Source of the DNA: QANA01 sp963665505
GTDB taxonomy: Bacteria > Bacillota > Clostridia > Christensenellales > Christensenellaceae
Direction: 5' to 3'
DNA length: 64,000 nucleotides
NCBI GenBank assembly: GCA_963665505.1
Contig: OY762275.1
Span: 1,178,001-1,242,000 of the forward strand
In this document: positions 7,506 through 15,497 of the stretch, piece by piece
How positions within the stretch are numbered: the stretch's first letter is position 1
Layout of the letters: each line of letters opens with the position of its first letter
Made by a program: the position numbers and the translations under genes
The notes under the pieces: generated by a model
The model's database searches: none
Told to the model about the DNA's origin: nothing
The model's input: only the letters and a program-made list of their open reading frames with translations

Positions 7506-9896
7506 TTGAAAAAAAAGCGAAAGGCCGTACATACAGAAGTACCGATAAAACAACCCGATATTTCCGTAGGGCTGACGGAAGAGGCCGTTCAGCAGCGTGT
7601 TTGCCTTGGCCTGGATAACAGCGATGCGAAGATCCGGGCAAAGTCTGTTTTCAATATCCTGAAAGAGAACGTATTCACGCCGTTCAACCTGCTGAGCGCC
7701 ATACTCGGCTTATTTGTTTTGCTCTCCGGGCCCAAGCAGAACGCGACGTTCCTGGTCGTGGTGTTCATCAACCTGTTCGTCGGGACGATACAGCAGTTGC
7801 GGGCCAAAGTCGCGGTGGAAAAGCTGTCGCTGCTTTCCAAAATCAAGATCAAGGTGTTGCGGGACGGGGTCGAACAAGACGTTGACGTCGACCGGGTCGT
7901 GCTGCATGATATCCTTATCCTGAAGCCGGGCAACCAGATACCGGCCGATGCGGTCGTCGTGTCCGGTTTCTGCGAGGTCGATGAATCCCTGCTGACGGGA
8001 GAATCGGACGCGGTCTATAAAATGCCCGGGGAAAAACTGCTTTCCGGCAGCTACGTTTTTTCGGGCACCTGCAAAGCGATGGCGGAAAAAGTGGGCAAGG
8101 AAAGCTATGCCGCAGCCCTTGCCAACAGCACCCGCGGGATAAAAAAAATAAATTCCGAGATCCTGAATTTTTATGATAAAATCATTAAATTCCTGGGCAT
8201 TTTCATTATTGTTTTGGGTGTGTTGTTGTTCTTGAAGCAATATTTTATTTTGCATGATTCGATCCATCAGGTTACCCTTTCTACCGCGGCCGCCATTATC
8301 GGGATGATACCCGAAGGCCTGGTCCTGCTGACCAATGTTGTGCTCGCGGTCGGCGTCATGGACCTGTCGCGCAAAAAGATGCTTGTACAGGAGATGTACT
8401 GTATCGAGACGCTGGCCCGCGTCAACGTCCTGTGTATTGATAAGACCGGGACGATCACGGAAGGGAAAGCCTATGTTTCGGATATCGTTCCGCTCAGGGA
8501 AGATGTCGACCCGGCGCGTATTCTCCGGGAAACCATATGGGCGATAGGAGATGTCAACAATACGGCGCTCGCGATAAAAAATAAATTTCCTGCACAGAGG
8601 GCCTGGCTGGCGGAGGCAACGGTCCCGTTTTCTCCGATAAGAAAGTGGAGCGGTGCGAGTTTCCCGGGCAAAGGGAGCTATCTTTTGGGCGCGCCTGAAA
8701 TTTTGCTGCGGAACGTAGTGGGAGATACGTCGGCTGTCTCGGCGAAATTGCAGGAATATGCGGCGCATGGAGCGCGTACGGTTTTGCTCGTGCACAGCGA
8801 TGAAAAACTTGCTTTACAGGAGAATACGCACGATACCGGGCTCCCCGGAGAGGTTCAGCCGGTCGCGATCGTTCTGCTGGAAGACTGCATCCGGGAAGAA
8901 TCCGCCCCTATTTTCCGGTTTTTCCAAAAAGAAGGCGTCGATATCAAGATCATATCCGGCGATGCCGCCAACGTCGCATATTCCGTGGCGGAAAAAGCGG
9001 GCGTGCGGAATCTGTCCGGGTATATCGATACGTTTGATTTGACGGAAGAGGAATTGAAAGCCGCCGTCTCGCGGTATTCCGTATTCGGCAGGGTTTCGCC
9101 GGAGCAAAAGAAACTGATCGTACGTACGTTAAAAGAAAACGGGAACGTGGTCGCCATGATGGGAGACGGCGTAAACGATATCCTTGCCCTGAGAGAGGCC
9201 GATTGCAGCATCGCGATCGCTTCGGGCAGCAATGCGGTCCGGTTGATCTCGCAGATCGTGCTGCTGGATTCCAATTTGTATTCGCTGTACTATGTAGTCA
9301 TGAAGGGCAGAAAAGTCATCAACAATATCAAGCGGTCGGCTTCTCTTTTCCTGGTCAAGACCATCTTTTCCTGTCTGCTGTCGGTGGCTTTTCTGTTTTT
9401 GCCTATTTCCTATCCGTTTTTGCCCATCCAATTGTCGCTGGTAAGTTCGCTCTGCGTGGGGATCCCGTCCTTTTTCCTCGCGATGCAGCCAAATACCAAG
9501 CGGGTGACGGGCAGCCTGCTCGGCAGTATCCTGCACTATGCGCTGCCGGGGGCGCTTTGCGTCTGCGTATATGTTATCGGCATAAGCATATTGGGCAAGA
9601 TCCTTGCCTTCAGCCAGGAACAGGTCTCCACTTTGTGCACGCTGGCGACCGGCGTCTCTACGTTTTATGTCCTGGGCAGAATATCCCAACCATTCAACCT
9701 GCCCAGGTTGTTCCTATTGCTTACCTTAGCAACGGGCTTTACGGCCGCCGTCCTGTTTTTCAAAGGTATTTTCTTTTTCTCGGGAATCGGAGGGATCATG
9801 TGGCCGATTCTAGGCGTGGTAGCCACCTCCGTTCCGTTTCTGAACAGTTTGTTTACCAGGTTTGCCAGGAAAATAGCGGAGAAACACCGCCGCTGA
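7506..9896 (+). CDS. Cation-transporting P-type ATPase, CtpE-like
   Basis: A 796-residue membrane pump. The phosphorylation motif DKTGTIT is at Asp312, the dephosphorylation loop is LTGES, the hinge is GDGVNDILALREAD, and the membrane motif PEGLVLLTN matches the metal/calcium pump group that includes mycobacterial CtpE, not heavy-metal pumps (no CPC or HMA domain). About ten membrane segments are visible. The start is TTG at 7506, preceded by AAGAGGT; no upstream ATG fits. It follows the ftsZ terminator by 15 bases with no obvious promoter, so weak read-through or an unseen promoter must drive it. Calcium is the best substrate guess by family, not shown. Confidence 0.9.
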   Translation: MKKKRKAVHTEVPIKQPDISVGLTEEAVQQRVCLGLDNSDAKIRAKSVFNILKENVFTPFNLLSAILGLFVLLSGPKQNATFLVVVFINLFVGTIQQLRAKVAVEKLSLLSKIKIKVLRDGVEQDVDVDRVVLHDILILKPGNQIPADAVVVSGFCEVDESLLTGESDAVYKMPGEKLLSGSYVFSGTCKAMAEKVGKESYAAALANSTRGIKKINSEILNFYDKIIKFLGIFIIVLGVLLFLKQYFILHDSIHQVTLSTAAAIIGMIPEGLVLLTNVVLAVGVMDLSRKKMLVQEMYCIETLARVNVLCIDKTGTITEGKAYVSDIVPLREDVDPARILRETIWAIGDVNNTALAIKNKFPAQRAWLAEATVPFSPIRKWSGASFPGKGSYLLGAPEILLRNVVGDTSAVSAKLQEYAAHGARTVLLVHSDEKLALQENTHDTGLPGEVQPVAIVLLEDCIREESAPIFRFFQKEGVDIKIISGDAANVAYSVAEKAGVRNLSGYIDTFDLTEEELKAAVSRYSVFGRVSPEQKKLIVRTLKENGNVVAMMGDGVNDILALREADCSIAIASGSNAVRLISQIVLLDSNLYSLYYVVMKGRKVINNIKRSASLFLVKTIFSCLLSVAFLFLPISYPFLPIQLSLVSSLCVGIPSFFLAMQPNTKRVTGSLLGSILHYALPGALCVCVYVIGISILGKILAFSQEQVSTLCTLATGVSTFYVLGRISQPFNLPRLFLLLTLATGFTAAVLFFKGIFFFSGIGGIMWPILGVVATSVPFLNSLFTRFARKIAEKHRR

Positions 9897-9946
9897 GGCC
9901 GCGTGCTTTTTTTGCGCCCGGCGTAACAGCCGACGCGGAAAATCTG

Positions 9947-9976
9947 TTGCAAAACAGGGCGGAAGGATGCTATTAT
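9947..9976 (+). promoter_or_regulatory. Probable promoter of the hxl-like array
   Basis: TTGCAA at 9947-9952, an 18-base spacer and TATTAT at 9971-9976 (TATAAA overlaps), 60 bases before the first SIS gene. Confidence 0.55.
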
Positions 9977-10036
9977 AAATATGTTTCCTATATCGTGCTT
10001 TTTATTTTTGTAGGGAAATTTGGAAAGGAGAGGGAA

Positions 10037-10594
10037 ATGATCAAAGAAATTGCAGGCCAGATCATGGAAGAGATCGATACCTGCGTGCAAAAAGTGGACA
10101 GCGATATTTTAAGAAAAATGTTCACAGAAATGCACGCCGCGAATCGGATCTTTTTCTTTGGGATCGGCAGGTCTCTTCTGGCGGCCAAGTATTTCGCGAT
10201 GCGCCTGATGCATTTTGGCTATCGGGTCCATATCGTGGGCGATGCGACTTGTCCGGCAATAGAAGGCGGAGACGTTTTTATCGTCGTTTCCGGCACCGGC
10301 GAGACAAAATCCTGTCTCGATATGGTGAAAAAGTGTAGAGAGATCGAGGATATCAAAGTCATATTGCTCACAGCCGCCGCGGATTCTTCTATCGGAAAGC
10401 TGGCGGATATCACGCTTCAGTTGGATTGTCCCGTACCGGGTGTGGAAAGCGGTGTCGCTTCCATACAGCCGTACGGGTCTCTTTTTGAACAAGGCGTGTT
10501 GTATGCCACCGATGCCTGGCTCCAGGATTATTTTGTCGAAAGGCTTGGCCGGTTTAATATGAAAGGGACTCCGTTGCATGCCAACCTTGAATAG
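10037..10594 (+). CDS. 6-phospho-3-hexuloisomerase-like SIS protein 1
   Basis: A 185-residue single SIS-domain protein, the usual HxlB/PHI length. It carries the phosphosugar loops GIGRS (residues 42-46) and SGTGET (85-90), and the diagnostic SIQPYGSLFEQ whose Glu151 corresponds to the proposed catalytic Glu of HxlB; it ends HANLE as true HxlB proteins do. HxlB converts 3-hexulose-6-phosphate to fructose-6-phosphate in the ribulose monophosphate pathway. The ATG at 10037 follows GGAAAGGAGAGG. It heads an array of seven related genes. Of the five SIS paralogues this is the most canonical. Confidence 0.9.
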   Translation: MIKEIAGQIMEEIDTCVQKVDSDILRKMFTEMHAANRIFFFGIGRSLLAAKYFAMRLMHFGYRVHIVGDATCPAIEGGDVFIVVSGTGETKSCLDMVKKCREIEDIKVILLTAAADSSIGKLADITLQLDCPVPGVESGVASIQPYGSLFEQGVLYATDAWLQDYFVERLGRFNMKGTPLHANLE

Positions 10595-10630
10595 CAGGCG
10601 ACGTTGCAGAAAATTTTTAGGAGAAAATCA

Positions 10631-11188
10631 ATGATCAAAGAATTAGCGTATGAAATTATGGATGAAATGGATACGGTTGTAAAGGATGTCGACGAAGATA
10701 TCCTGCGGAAGATATTTTCCATGATCCATGGCGCCAAAAGGATTTTTTTCCAGGGCGTAGGCAGGCAGCTGCTGACCATCAAATATTTTGCGCAGCGCCT
10801 GATGCATTTGGGGTATAAAGTATATATCGTGGGAGATATTTCCTGCCCTGCTATCCAAAAAGGCGATGCGTTCGTCGTCGTTTCCGGTACCGGAGAAGAA
10901 GAAGCGTCTTTACGGATGGCTAAGAAGTGTAAAGAGATCGGGGATATCAGCATCCTATTGGTGACGGCTGCACCCTCTTCCTCTATCGGCGCGCTTGCCG
11001 ATATTACGCTCAGACTCAATGCGCCGGTTCCCACGCCCGAAGAAGACCATACTTCCGTTCAGCCCTACGGTACCCTTTTTGAACAGGGCGTGCTGTTCGT
11101 CATGGACTGCGGCATGTCGCATTACTTCATGGATCGGCTTGGGATGACGCTTCGCTCCGGCAACCCCATTCATGCGAATTTACAATAA
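10631..11188 (+). CDS. 6-phospho-3-hexuloisomerase-like SIS protein 2
   Basis: A 185-residue paralogue of the preceding gene with the same boundaries and ending HANLQ. It retains SVQPYGTLFEQ with Glu151, but the first sugar loop reads GVGRQ instead of GRS and the second SGTGEE instead of SGTGET, so two hydroxyl side chains that normally contact phosphate are lost. The ribosome site TTAGGAG precedes the ATG at 10631; 36 bases separate it from gene 1. It may have altered substrate choice or be the non-catalytic partner in a mixed tetramer; plain HxlB activity is less certain than for gene 1. Confidence 0.87.
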   Translation: MIKELAYEIMDEMDTVVKDVDEDILRKIFSMIHGAKRIFFQGVGRQLLTIKYFAQRLMHLGYKVYIVGDISCPAIQKGDAFVVVSGTGEEEASLRMAKKCKEIGDISILLVTAAPSSSIGALADITLRLNAPVPTPEEDHTSVQPYGTLFEQGVLFVMDCGMSHYFMDRLGMTLRSGNPIHANLQ

Positions 11189-11227
11189 AAAACCACATAG
11201 ATTGTTTTTTTCTCAGGAGGGAAAAAT

Positions 11228-11863
11228 ATGAAAATTCAATTTGCTATCGACGGGATCACATTGGGGCAGGGGATCAACCTTGCAAATAAAATCAGGAAAT
11301 ATTTGGATATTATAGAGATAGGGGATGGCACGCTCATGCGCTATTCCAATGCCGGTATCACGATCTTAAAGGACGCATTCCCGGAAAAGAAAATACTGGC
11401 GGACTGTAAGATCATGGACGGCGGTTATGGGCAAGGGATGCGGGCGTTTGATGCCGGCGCCGATATCGTTACCTGCTGCCTTGTGTCCGACCCGGAATGT
11501 TCCCGTGGCTTGGTCCGCGCCGCAAAAGAAGCCGGGAAAGAATCCTGGCTGGACCTGATCGGGGTAGACCCCAAGGATTATCACAAGTATGTTGATTTTG
11601 TCAACGAAGTACAGCCCGATTATGTCTGCCCGCATTTGAGCGGCGGTATGTTCAGGGGAGAAGCCGGCGTACAGGCCAGAAAAGACGCGATGAAACTGGT
11701 GAGCACCTTGGGATTCAAGACGAATATCGTGCTTTCCGGCGGTCTCACACTGGAGTATCTGCCGGAGATACTCGCCTGCCACCCGCATCACATCAATCTC
11801 GGCGGCGCATTGCTAAAAGCGGAAGACCCCGTCTCTGTTGCCAAGGCTTTCTATGAAGCCTGA
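11228..11863 (+). CDS. 3-hexulose-6-phosphate synthase-like protein 1
   Basis: A 211-residue barrel of the orotidine decarboxylase superfamily. It keeps Asp8, Glu30, the DxKxMD signature (Asp59, Lys61, Asp64), Asp109 in WLDLIG (Asp as in hexulose phosphate synthase, Glu in ketogulonate decarboxylases) and His136. The end NLGGALLKAEDP matches HxlA better than UlaD. The loop after Glu30 reads IGDGTLMRYS where HxlA has GTPLIK, so substrate contacts differ. HxlA joins formaldehyde to ribulose-5-phosphate, or runs backwards to supply pentose. The good AGGAGGG site is at the expected distance. It probably forms an operon with the two SIS genes before it. Confidence 0.85.
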   Translation: MKIQFAIDGITLGQGINLANKIRKYLDIIEIGDGTLMRYSNAGITILKDAFPEKKILADCKIMDGGYGQGMRAFDAGADIVTCCLVSDPECSRGLVRAAKEAGKESWLDLIGVDPKDYHKYVDFVNEVQPDYVCPHLSGGMFRGEAGVQARKDAMKLVSTLGFKTNIVLSGGLTLEYLPEILACHPHHINLGGALLKAEDPVSVAKAFYEA

Positions 11864-11906
11864 AATGAGATAGATACGTAAAAATTCAAACTAATGGAGT
11901 GTAAAA

Positions 11907-12548
11907 ATGAAAATTCAGTTTGCAATCGACGGCCCCCCTATTGAAAAAGCGATCGAAATCGCGAAGAAGATCCGAAACTACATCGACATCATAGAATTGG
12001 GCGAGGGGATGATTGCTAGGTATTCACTTGGTCTTGTCACTATGTTCAAATCTATTTTCCCGGAGAAAAAGATTTTGGCCGATATGAAACTGATGGACGA
12101 TGGGTATCATATCGCGAAATACGTTCTTGCTGCCGGGGCTGATATCGTAACCGGGTGTGTTGTCGCGTCGGAAGGAACTTCCCGCGGCATCGTACAGGCT
12201 GCAAAAGAAGTAGAGAAAGAGTCCTGGCTGGACCTGATCGCCGTGCCCGCGGACGACTATGCTAAATATGTCGAGTATATCAATTCGATCGGGCCAGATT
12301 ATGTCTGTGCGCATATGGCGTCGGACATCTCCAAGATCGGAAGCAAGGGACACGCCGATGCGAAAAAACGCATGATCGAGATGATCTCGAAATTAGGCTT
12401 TACTTCTAAAATAGTTCTTTCAGGCGGCATTACCGTGGAAGATATCCCGGTCATACGTGCCTGTAACCCGCATCACGTCAATATCGGCAGTGCATTTTAC
12501 AAGACAGATGACCCGGCGGCGGTTGCAAAAATATTTGCGGATGCGTAA
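11907..12548 (+). CDS. 3-hexulose-6-phosphate synthase-like protein 2
   Basis: A 213-residue paralogue of the previous gene, sharing the opening MKIQFAIDG and the positions Asp8, Glu30, Asp59, Lys61, Asp64, Asp109 and His136. The variable loop is LGEGMIARYS and the region after His136 is MASDISK rather than LSGGMF. The phosphate-side end reads VNIGSAFYKTDDP, with GS in place of the GG of HxlA. The ribosome site TGGAGTG precedes the ATG; the gap to copy 1 is 43 bases. The catalytic set is complete, so an aldolase or decarboxylase activity is likely, but the exact sugar is open. Confidence 0.83.
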   Translation: MKIQFAIDGPPIEKAIEIAKKIRNYIDIIELGEGMIARYSLGLVTMFKSIFPEKKILADMKLMDDGYHIAKYVLAAGADIVTGCVVASEGTSRGIVQAAKEVEKESWLDLIAVPADDYAKYVEYINSIGPDYVCAHMASDISKIGSKGHADAKKRMIEMISKLGFTSKIVLSGGITVEDIPVIRACNPHHVNIGSAFYKTDDPAAVAKIFADA

Positions 12549-12768
12549 AACGCGGGCGGTGCCGAAGATCGGGGCCCGGCACTTGTTGAAATAGTCAGAG
12601 GTTCCGTGGATATCACGGAACGAGGCATAAGGTTTTTAGGGACATACGGCTATAAATTGATAAGAGCATCCCGGGACACGCTTCCGGCCTTATCGTCGGT
12701 CACAAAAAGACACATGCTTCCAGGGCTGTTCAGGAAGCCGGGCGAATTATGCAGGAAGGAAAAAGAAT
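12549..12768. other. Intergenic region with hairpins splitting the hxl-like array
   Basis: A 220-base gap divides the array into a 4-gene and a 3-gene half. It contains a perfect 8-bp inverted repeat GTTCCGTG/CACGGAAC (12601-12608 and 12614-12621) and, before it, GTGCCG/CGGCAC flanking a GC-rich loop. Neither is followed by a clear T-run, so attenuation, RNA processing or an operator are all possible. A 64-codon frame here (12606-12800) overlaps the next gene and is not credible. Confidence 0.5.
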
Positions 12769-13308
12769 ATGATCAAAGAATATTGCGTAGAAGGGATTGA
12801 AGGTTGCAGGAAAATCATCGCGGCATTAGATGAAGAGACGTTGCAAAAAATCGCCGACCTGATGGTTTTGTCCTGCAATGTTTTTATCTATGGTCCGGAA
12901 TGTTCCGGGTTTGCTCTGATGGCATTGGTTGCAAGGCTGCGCCAACTGGGGGTCCGTGCGTATCTGGTGGAAGAATCGCCGCCGGCGCCGTCGGTGCGGG
13001 AAGGGGATCTGGTGATCATCGTTTCGCCGGATGGTGAAACGCGTACTGCGATCACCTTTATCAATACCGCCCTGCGTATCCCGGGCATAGAGTATGTGCT
13101 CATTACGATGAATCCTGCGTCTTCCCTCAGGGAGAAAGCGGCGGAAACCCTTGTCATGGGTTCTGATAAATCGGAGGCGCTGACTTTTGAATTAAAGAAA
13201 TATGTGGAGTGGTCTGAATTTATCGTTTTTGACGCGATGGTTTTGTATCTTATGAAAAAGTTGGGCATCAGCCGTGAAAAAATGCTGGCGCGTTCACCCA
13301 ATCTTTAG
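12769..13308 (+). CDS. Divergent SIS-domain protein 3 of the hxl-like array
   Basis: A 179-residue single SIS domain, recognisable from the fold pattern and the opening MIKEYCVEGIEGCRKIIAAL, similar to its neighbours. The first sugar loop is GPECSG instead of GxGRS and the second SPDGET instead of SGSGET. The SxQPxGxLFEQ helix with the proposed catalytic Glu is missing; the equivalent region reads ELKKYVEWSEFIVFDAM. The normal ending HANLE is replaced by RSPNL. The AGGAAGG site supports the ATG at 12769. Likely not a working PHI isomerase; sugar-phosphate sensing, a new isomerisation or a structural role are alternatives. Confidence 0.8.
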   Translation: MIKEYCVEGIEGCRKIIAALDEETLQKIADLMVLSCNVFIYGPECSGFALMALVARLRQLGVRAYLVEESPPAPSVREGDLVIIVSPDGETRTAITFINTALRIPGIEYVLITMNPASSLREKAAETLVMGSDKSEALTFELKKYVEWSEFIVFDAMVLYLMKKLGISREKMLARSPNL

Positions 13309-13337
13309 GATAGGATCGTTTTGAAAGGGGATACGAA

Positions 13338-13868
13338 ATGAAAAATTATTGGTTGGAACGCAGCGAAGACCTGAAGACGATCACTAGTGCCATGGATGAA
13401 GAAAGCCTGCGGAGAATCGCGGACAAGATATTGAACGCCAACAATGTGTTGGTCACCGGGTTGGGCAGGTCACGACTCTCTATCATGGGTTTTGCCACGC
13501 GGCTTTGCCAGATGGGCATCCGGGCGCATGTGACGGGCGATGTCACGACCCCTTCTCTGCATAAGGGGGATATTCTCATTATTGGCTCTTCCTCCGGAGA
13601 AACTTCCACGCTGGTGAGTTTTGCGAAAAAGGCCGTTTCGGTGGATGCGGAGATCATACTTTTCACCGCGAGGAAAGAATCTACGATCGCCTCGTATGCT
13701 TCTGAGATCTTTGTGATCGATTCCGAGCGCAAAGACCTGCAAAAACCGTCCGGGAACTACTGCGAATATGGCGTGGCTTTGGCGTACGAAGCGCTTGCTA
13801 CATACCTGATGCGTAAAAAAGGCCTTACACCGGACGATCTGAAGAAAAAACTCACGAACCTGTGTTAG
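13338..13868 (+). CDS. Divergent SIS-domain protein 4 of the hxl-like array
   Basis: A 176-residue SIS protein with intact sugar loops GLGRS (residues 41-45) and SSSGET, so phosphosugar binding is credible. The LFEQ helix is replaced by SGNYCEYGVALAYEALATYLM, which offers a Glu at a roughly similar place (CEYG) but in different surroundings. It ends LTNLC. GAAAGGGG precedes the ATG, 29 bases after gene 3. It forms a clear subgroup with genes 3 and 5, all sharing a C-terminal helix of the form ATYLMRKKGLTPDDLKK. Confidence 0.82.
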   Translation: MKNYWLERSEDLKTITSAMDEESLRRIADKILNANNVLVTGLGRSRLSIMGFATRLCQMGIRAHVTGDVTTPSLHKGDILIIGSSSGETSTLVSFAKKAVSVDAEIILFTARKESTIASYASEIFVIDSERKDLQKPSGNYCEYGVALAYEALATYLMRKKGLTPDDLKKKLTNLC

Positions 13869-13892
13869 TCCCGGGGAGAAAAGGAGAGCATG

Positions 13893-14438
13893 ATGGATAC
13901 TTTCAAATATAAAAGCTGTGTAGATACGTTGCGGCAGGTCCTGCAGGATTTTGATTTCGAAAATCTTCAAAAGATTGCGGACATGATAGACGCGGCCAAT
14001 CATGTGTACGTGGTGGGGCGCGGACGTTCCCGCCAGACCGCCATGAATTTCGGGTCGCATCTTTCCGACATCCGCGACCATGTGTACGTGGTGGGCGGCC
14101 CTACGGCGCCTCCGGTCAAACCGGGCGACCTGCTTGTATTGAGCTCGGGTTCCGGGCGGACCCCTACGCTGGGGGAGTATGCGGACATCTGCGAAAAACA
14201 GGGCGTGGATTATGTGTTGTTTACGGCTTCGCCCGATTCCGTTATCGCAAAAAAGGCTACGGCGCGCTTTTTGGTACTGAACAGGGCCCGGGAAGAAATG
14301 AAGCAATTGTTCGGCGAATTTTACGCCTATTACGATTATCCTACGGTTTTGGCGTTCGCAACGGTCATCCTTTACCTGATGCGCAAGCATAATCTGTCCA
14401 AAGACGATCTGGCGAAGAATTGCGCGAACCTGTCGTAA
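13893..14438 (+). CDS. Divergent SIS-domain protein 5 of the hxl-like array
   Basis: About 181 residues. The loops are GRGRS (intact) and SGSGRT, where the normally conserved Glu/Asp-type position after the second glycine is Arg. The LFEQ motif is absent (FGEFYAYYDYPTVLAFATV). The C-terminal helix YLMRKHNLSKDDLAKN resembles gene 4. Two adjacent ATGs exist at 13890 and 13893; the second has the better spacing to AAGGAGA. This is the last gene of the array, followed by a strong terminator. Confidence 0.82.
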   Translation: MDTFKYKSCVDTLRQVLQDFDFENLQKIADMIDAANHVYVVGRGRSRQTAMNFGSHLSDIRDHVYVVGGPTAPPVKPGDLLVLSSGSGRTPTLGEYADICEKQGVDYVLFTASPDSVIAKKATARFLVLNRAREEMKQLFGEFYAYYDYPTVLAFATVILYLMRKHNLSKDDLAKNCANLS

Positions 14439-14473
14439 AGAAGGCTGAGAAAACAAAAAAACGAGCAAAAAGA

Positions 14474-14509
14474 AAATGTCCGTGATATTCGTATTGCGGA
14501 CATTTTTTT
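14474..14509 (+). terminator. Terminator closing the hxl-like array
   Basis: Stem AAATGTCCG/CGGACATTT with a 14-base loop followed by a T-run, 35 bases after the last SIS gene. Confidence 0.88.
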
Positions 14510-14591
14510 CTGTATGCGAAAGTGCCGGTTCTTTCTTTCAAAAAAGCCCGGGATATGATATGATAAAAGCAAATCGGCAGAAGGAGGCAGC

Positions 14592-15260
14592 ATGCAGTCC
14601 TGTCCCTATAAACTGATACGAAGGTTCAGAAAAACTGTATTGATCCGTATTACGGACGAGGCGGAAGTCGAAGTGTTTGCCCCCAAAAAGCTGGATGTGC
14701 GCGCGATCGACGAATTCGTCGCCGAGAAACGGGATTGGATCGAACAGAAGCTTAAATCTGCACGCGAAGTCTTAGAAAAAAGACGGCTTTACCGGATGCA
14801 GACGTTGGATTTTCTGGGCAAGGAATATCCGGTAAAAATCTATGACGGGCCTTCGGTGCTGTTCGACGGAGATTGTTTCTTGCTTCCGGACGTGGAAGAA
14901 AGCGAAAAACGCGCGCTGGCAAAGGCATGGTATAAGAAACAGGCTAGAGAGCTCCTGGCGAGGCGGGCGGTGCTTTTTGCAGAAAAAATGGGCTGCACCT
15001 ATGCTTCCCTGAAAGTGACGAGCGCCCGGAAACGCTGGGGTTCTTATACGGCCAAGAACAACCTGAATTTCTCCTGGCGGCTGATCCTGGCGCCCGGGGA
15101 TGCGATCGATTACGTAGTCATACACGAACTCGCACATGCAAAATTCAAAAAACACGATCGTGCGTTTTACGATTTTGTTTCGTCCTATTGCGAGAATTAC
15201 AAGGAACGGGAAAAAATTCTAAGGCAACTGGGCGCGAAATTATCCGTACAAAATTGGTAG
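14592..15260 (+). CDS. YgjP-like M48-type metallopeptidase (DUF45)
   Basis: A 222-residue protein with the zinc motif HELAH (His178, Glu179, His182) and a following KHDRAFYD whose His188 completes the usual HExxH-x(n)-H set of the WLM/SprT-like DUF45 family. The upstream part carries RKRWGSYTAKNNLNFSW, diagnostic of YgjP. AGAAGGAGG lies ideally before the ATG. Members are cytoplasmic, possibly tied to protein or DNA-protein crosslink turnover, but substrates are not known. Stands alone between two terminators. Confidence 0.9.
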   Translation: MQSCPYKLIRRFRKTVLIRITDEAEVEVFAPKKLDVRAIDEFVAEKRDWIEQKLKSAREVLEKRRLYRMQTLDFLGKEYPVKIYDGPSVLFDGDCFLLPDVEESEKRALAKAWYKKQARELLARRAVLFAEKMGCTYASLKVTSARKRWGSYTAKNNLNFSWRLILAPGDAIDYVVIHELAHAKFKKHDRAFYDFVSSYCENYKEREKILRQLGAKLSVQNW

Positions 15261-15269
15261 CAGGAAAAA

Positions 15270-15310
15270 AAGAACTGCCTGAAACCTTGTATGGTACGGG
15301 CGGTTCTTTT
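15270..15310. terminator. Terminator-like hairpin between ygjP-like gene and tRNA-Leu
   Basis: AAGAACTGCC pairs with GGCGGTTCTT across a 19-base loop, with T-rich and A-rich ends, so it could stop both the plus-strand gene and the minus-strand tRNA. Confidence 0.6.
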
Positions 15311-15325
15311 ACGACAGAATAAGAA

Positions 15326-15412
15326 TGGTGCCGAAGGCCGGACTCGAACCGGCATGGTGTCGCCACCGGTGGATTTTGAGTCCACTACGTCTGCCAATTT
15401 CATCACTTCGGC
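15326..15412 (-). tRNA. tRNA-Leu (anticodon CAA)
   Basis: An 87-base type II tRNA read on the minus strand: acceptor GCCGAAG pairs with CTTCGGC, CCA is encoded, the anticodon stem GTGGA/TCCAC encloses a loop with CAA, there is a long variable arm, and the T-arm contains GGTTCGAGTCC. Confidence 0.95.
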
Positions 15413-15497
15413 TCGCATTGTCAATACTACCATACTCTTTTTATCCAGTCAAGAAATAAGTGTGTGGAAATAAAAGCGAAAAAAGCGTAGGACATTT

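Noticed and set aside
9203..10036. Upstream extension of the first SIS gene into the P-type ATPase
   Set aside because: The extra residues are out-of-frame ATPase sequence; the true start with GGAAAGGAGAGG is at 10037.
12606..12800. 64-codon frame between the two halves of the hxl-like array
   Set aside because: It overlaps the next gene and its ribosome site and resembles no protein.
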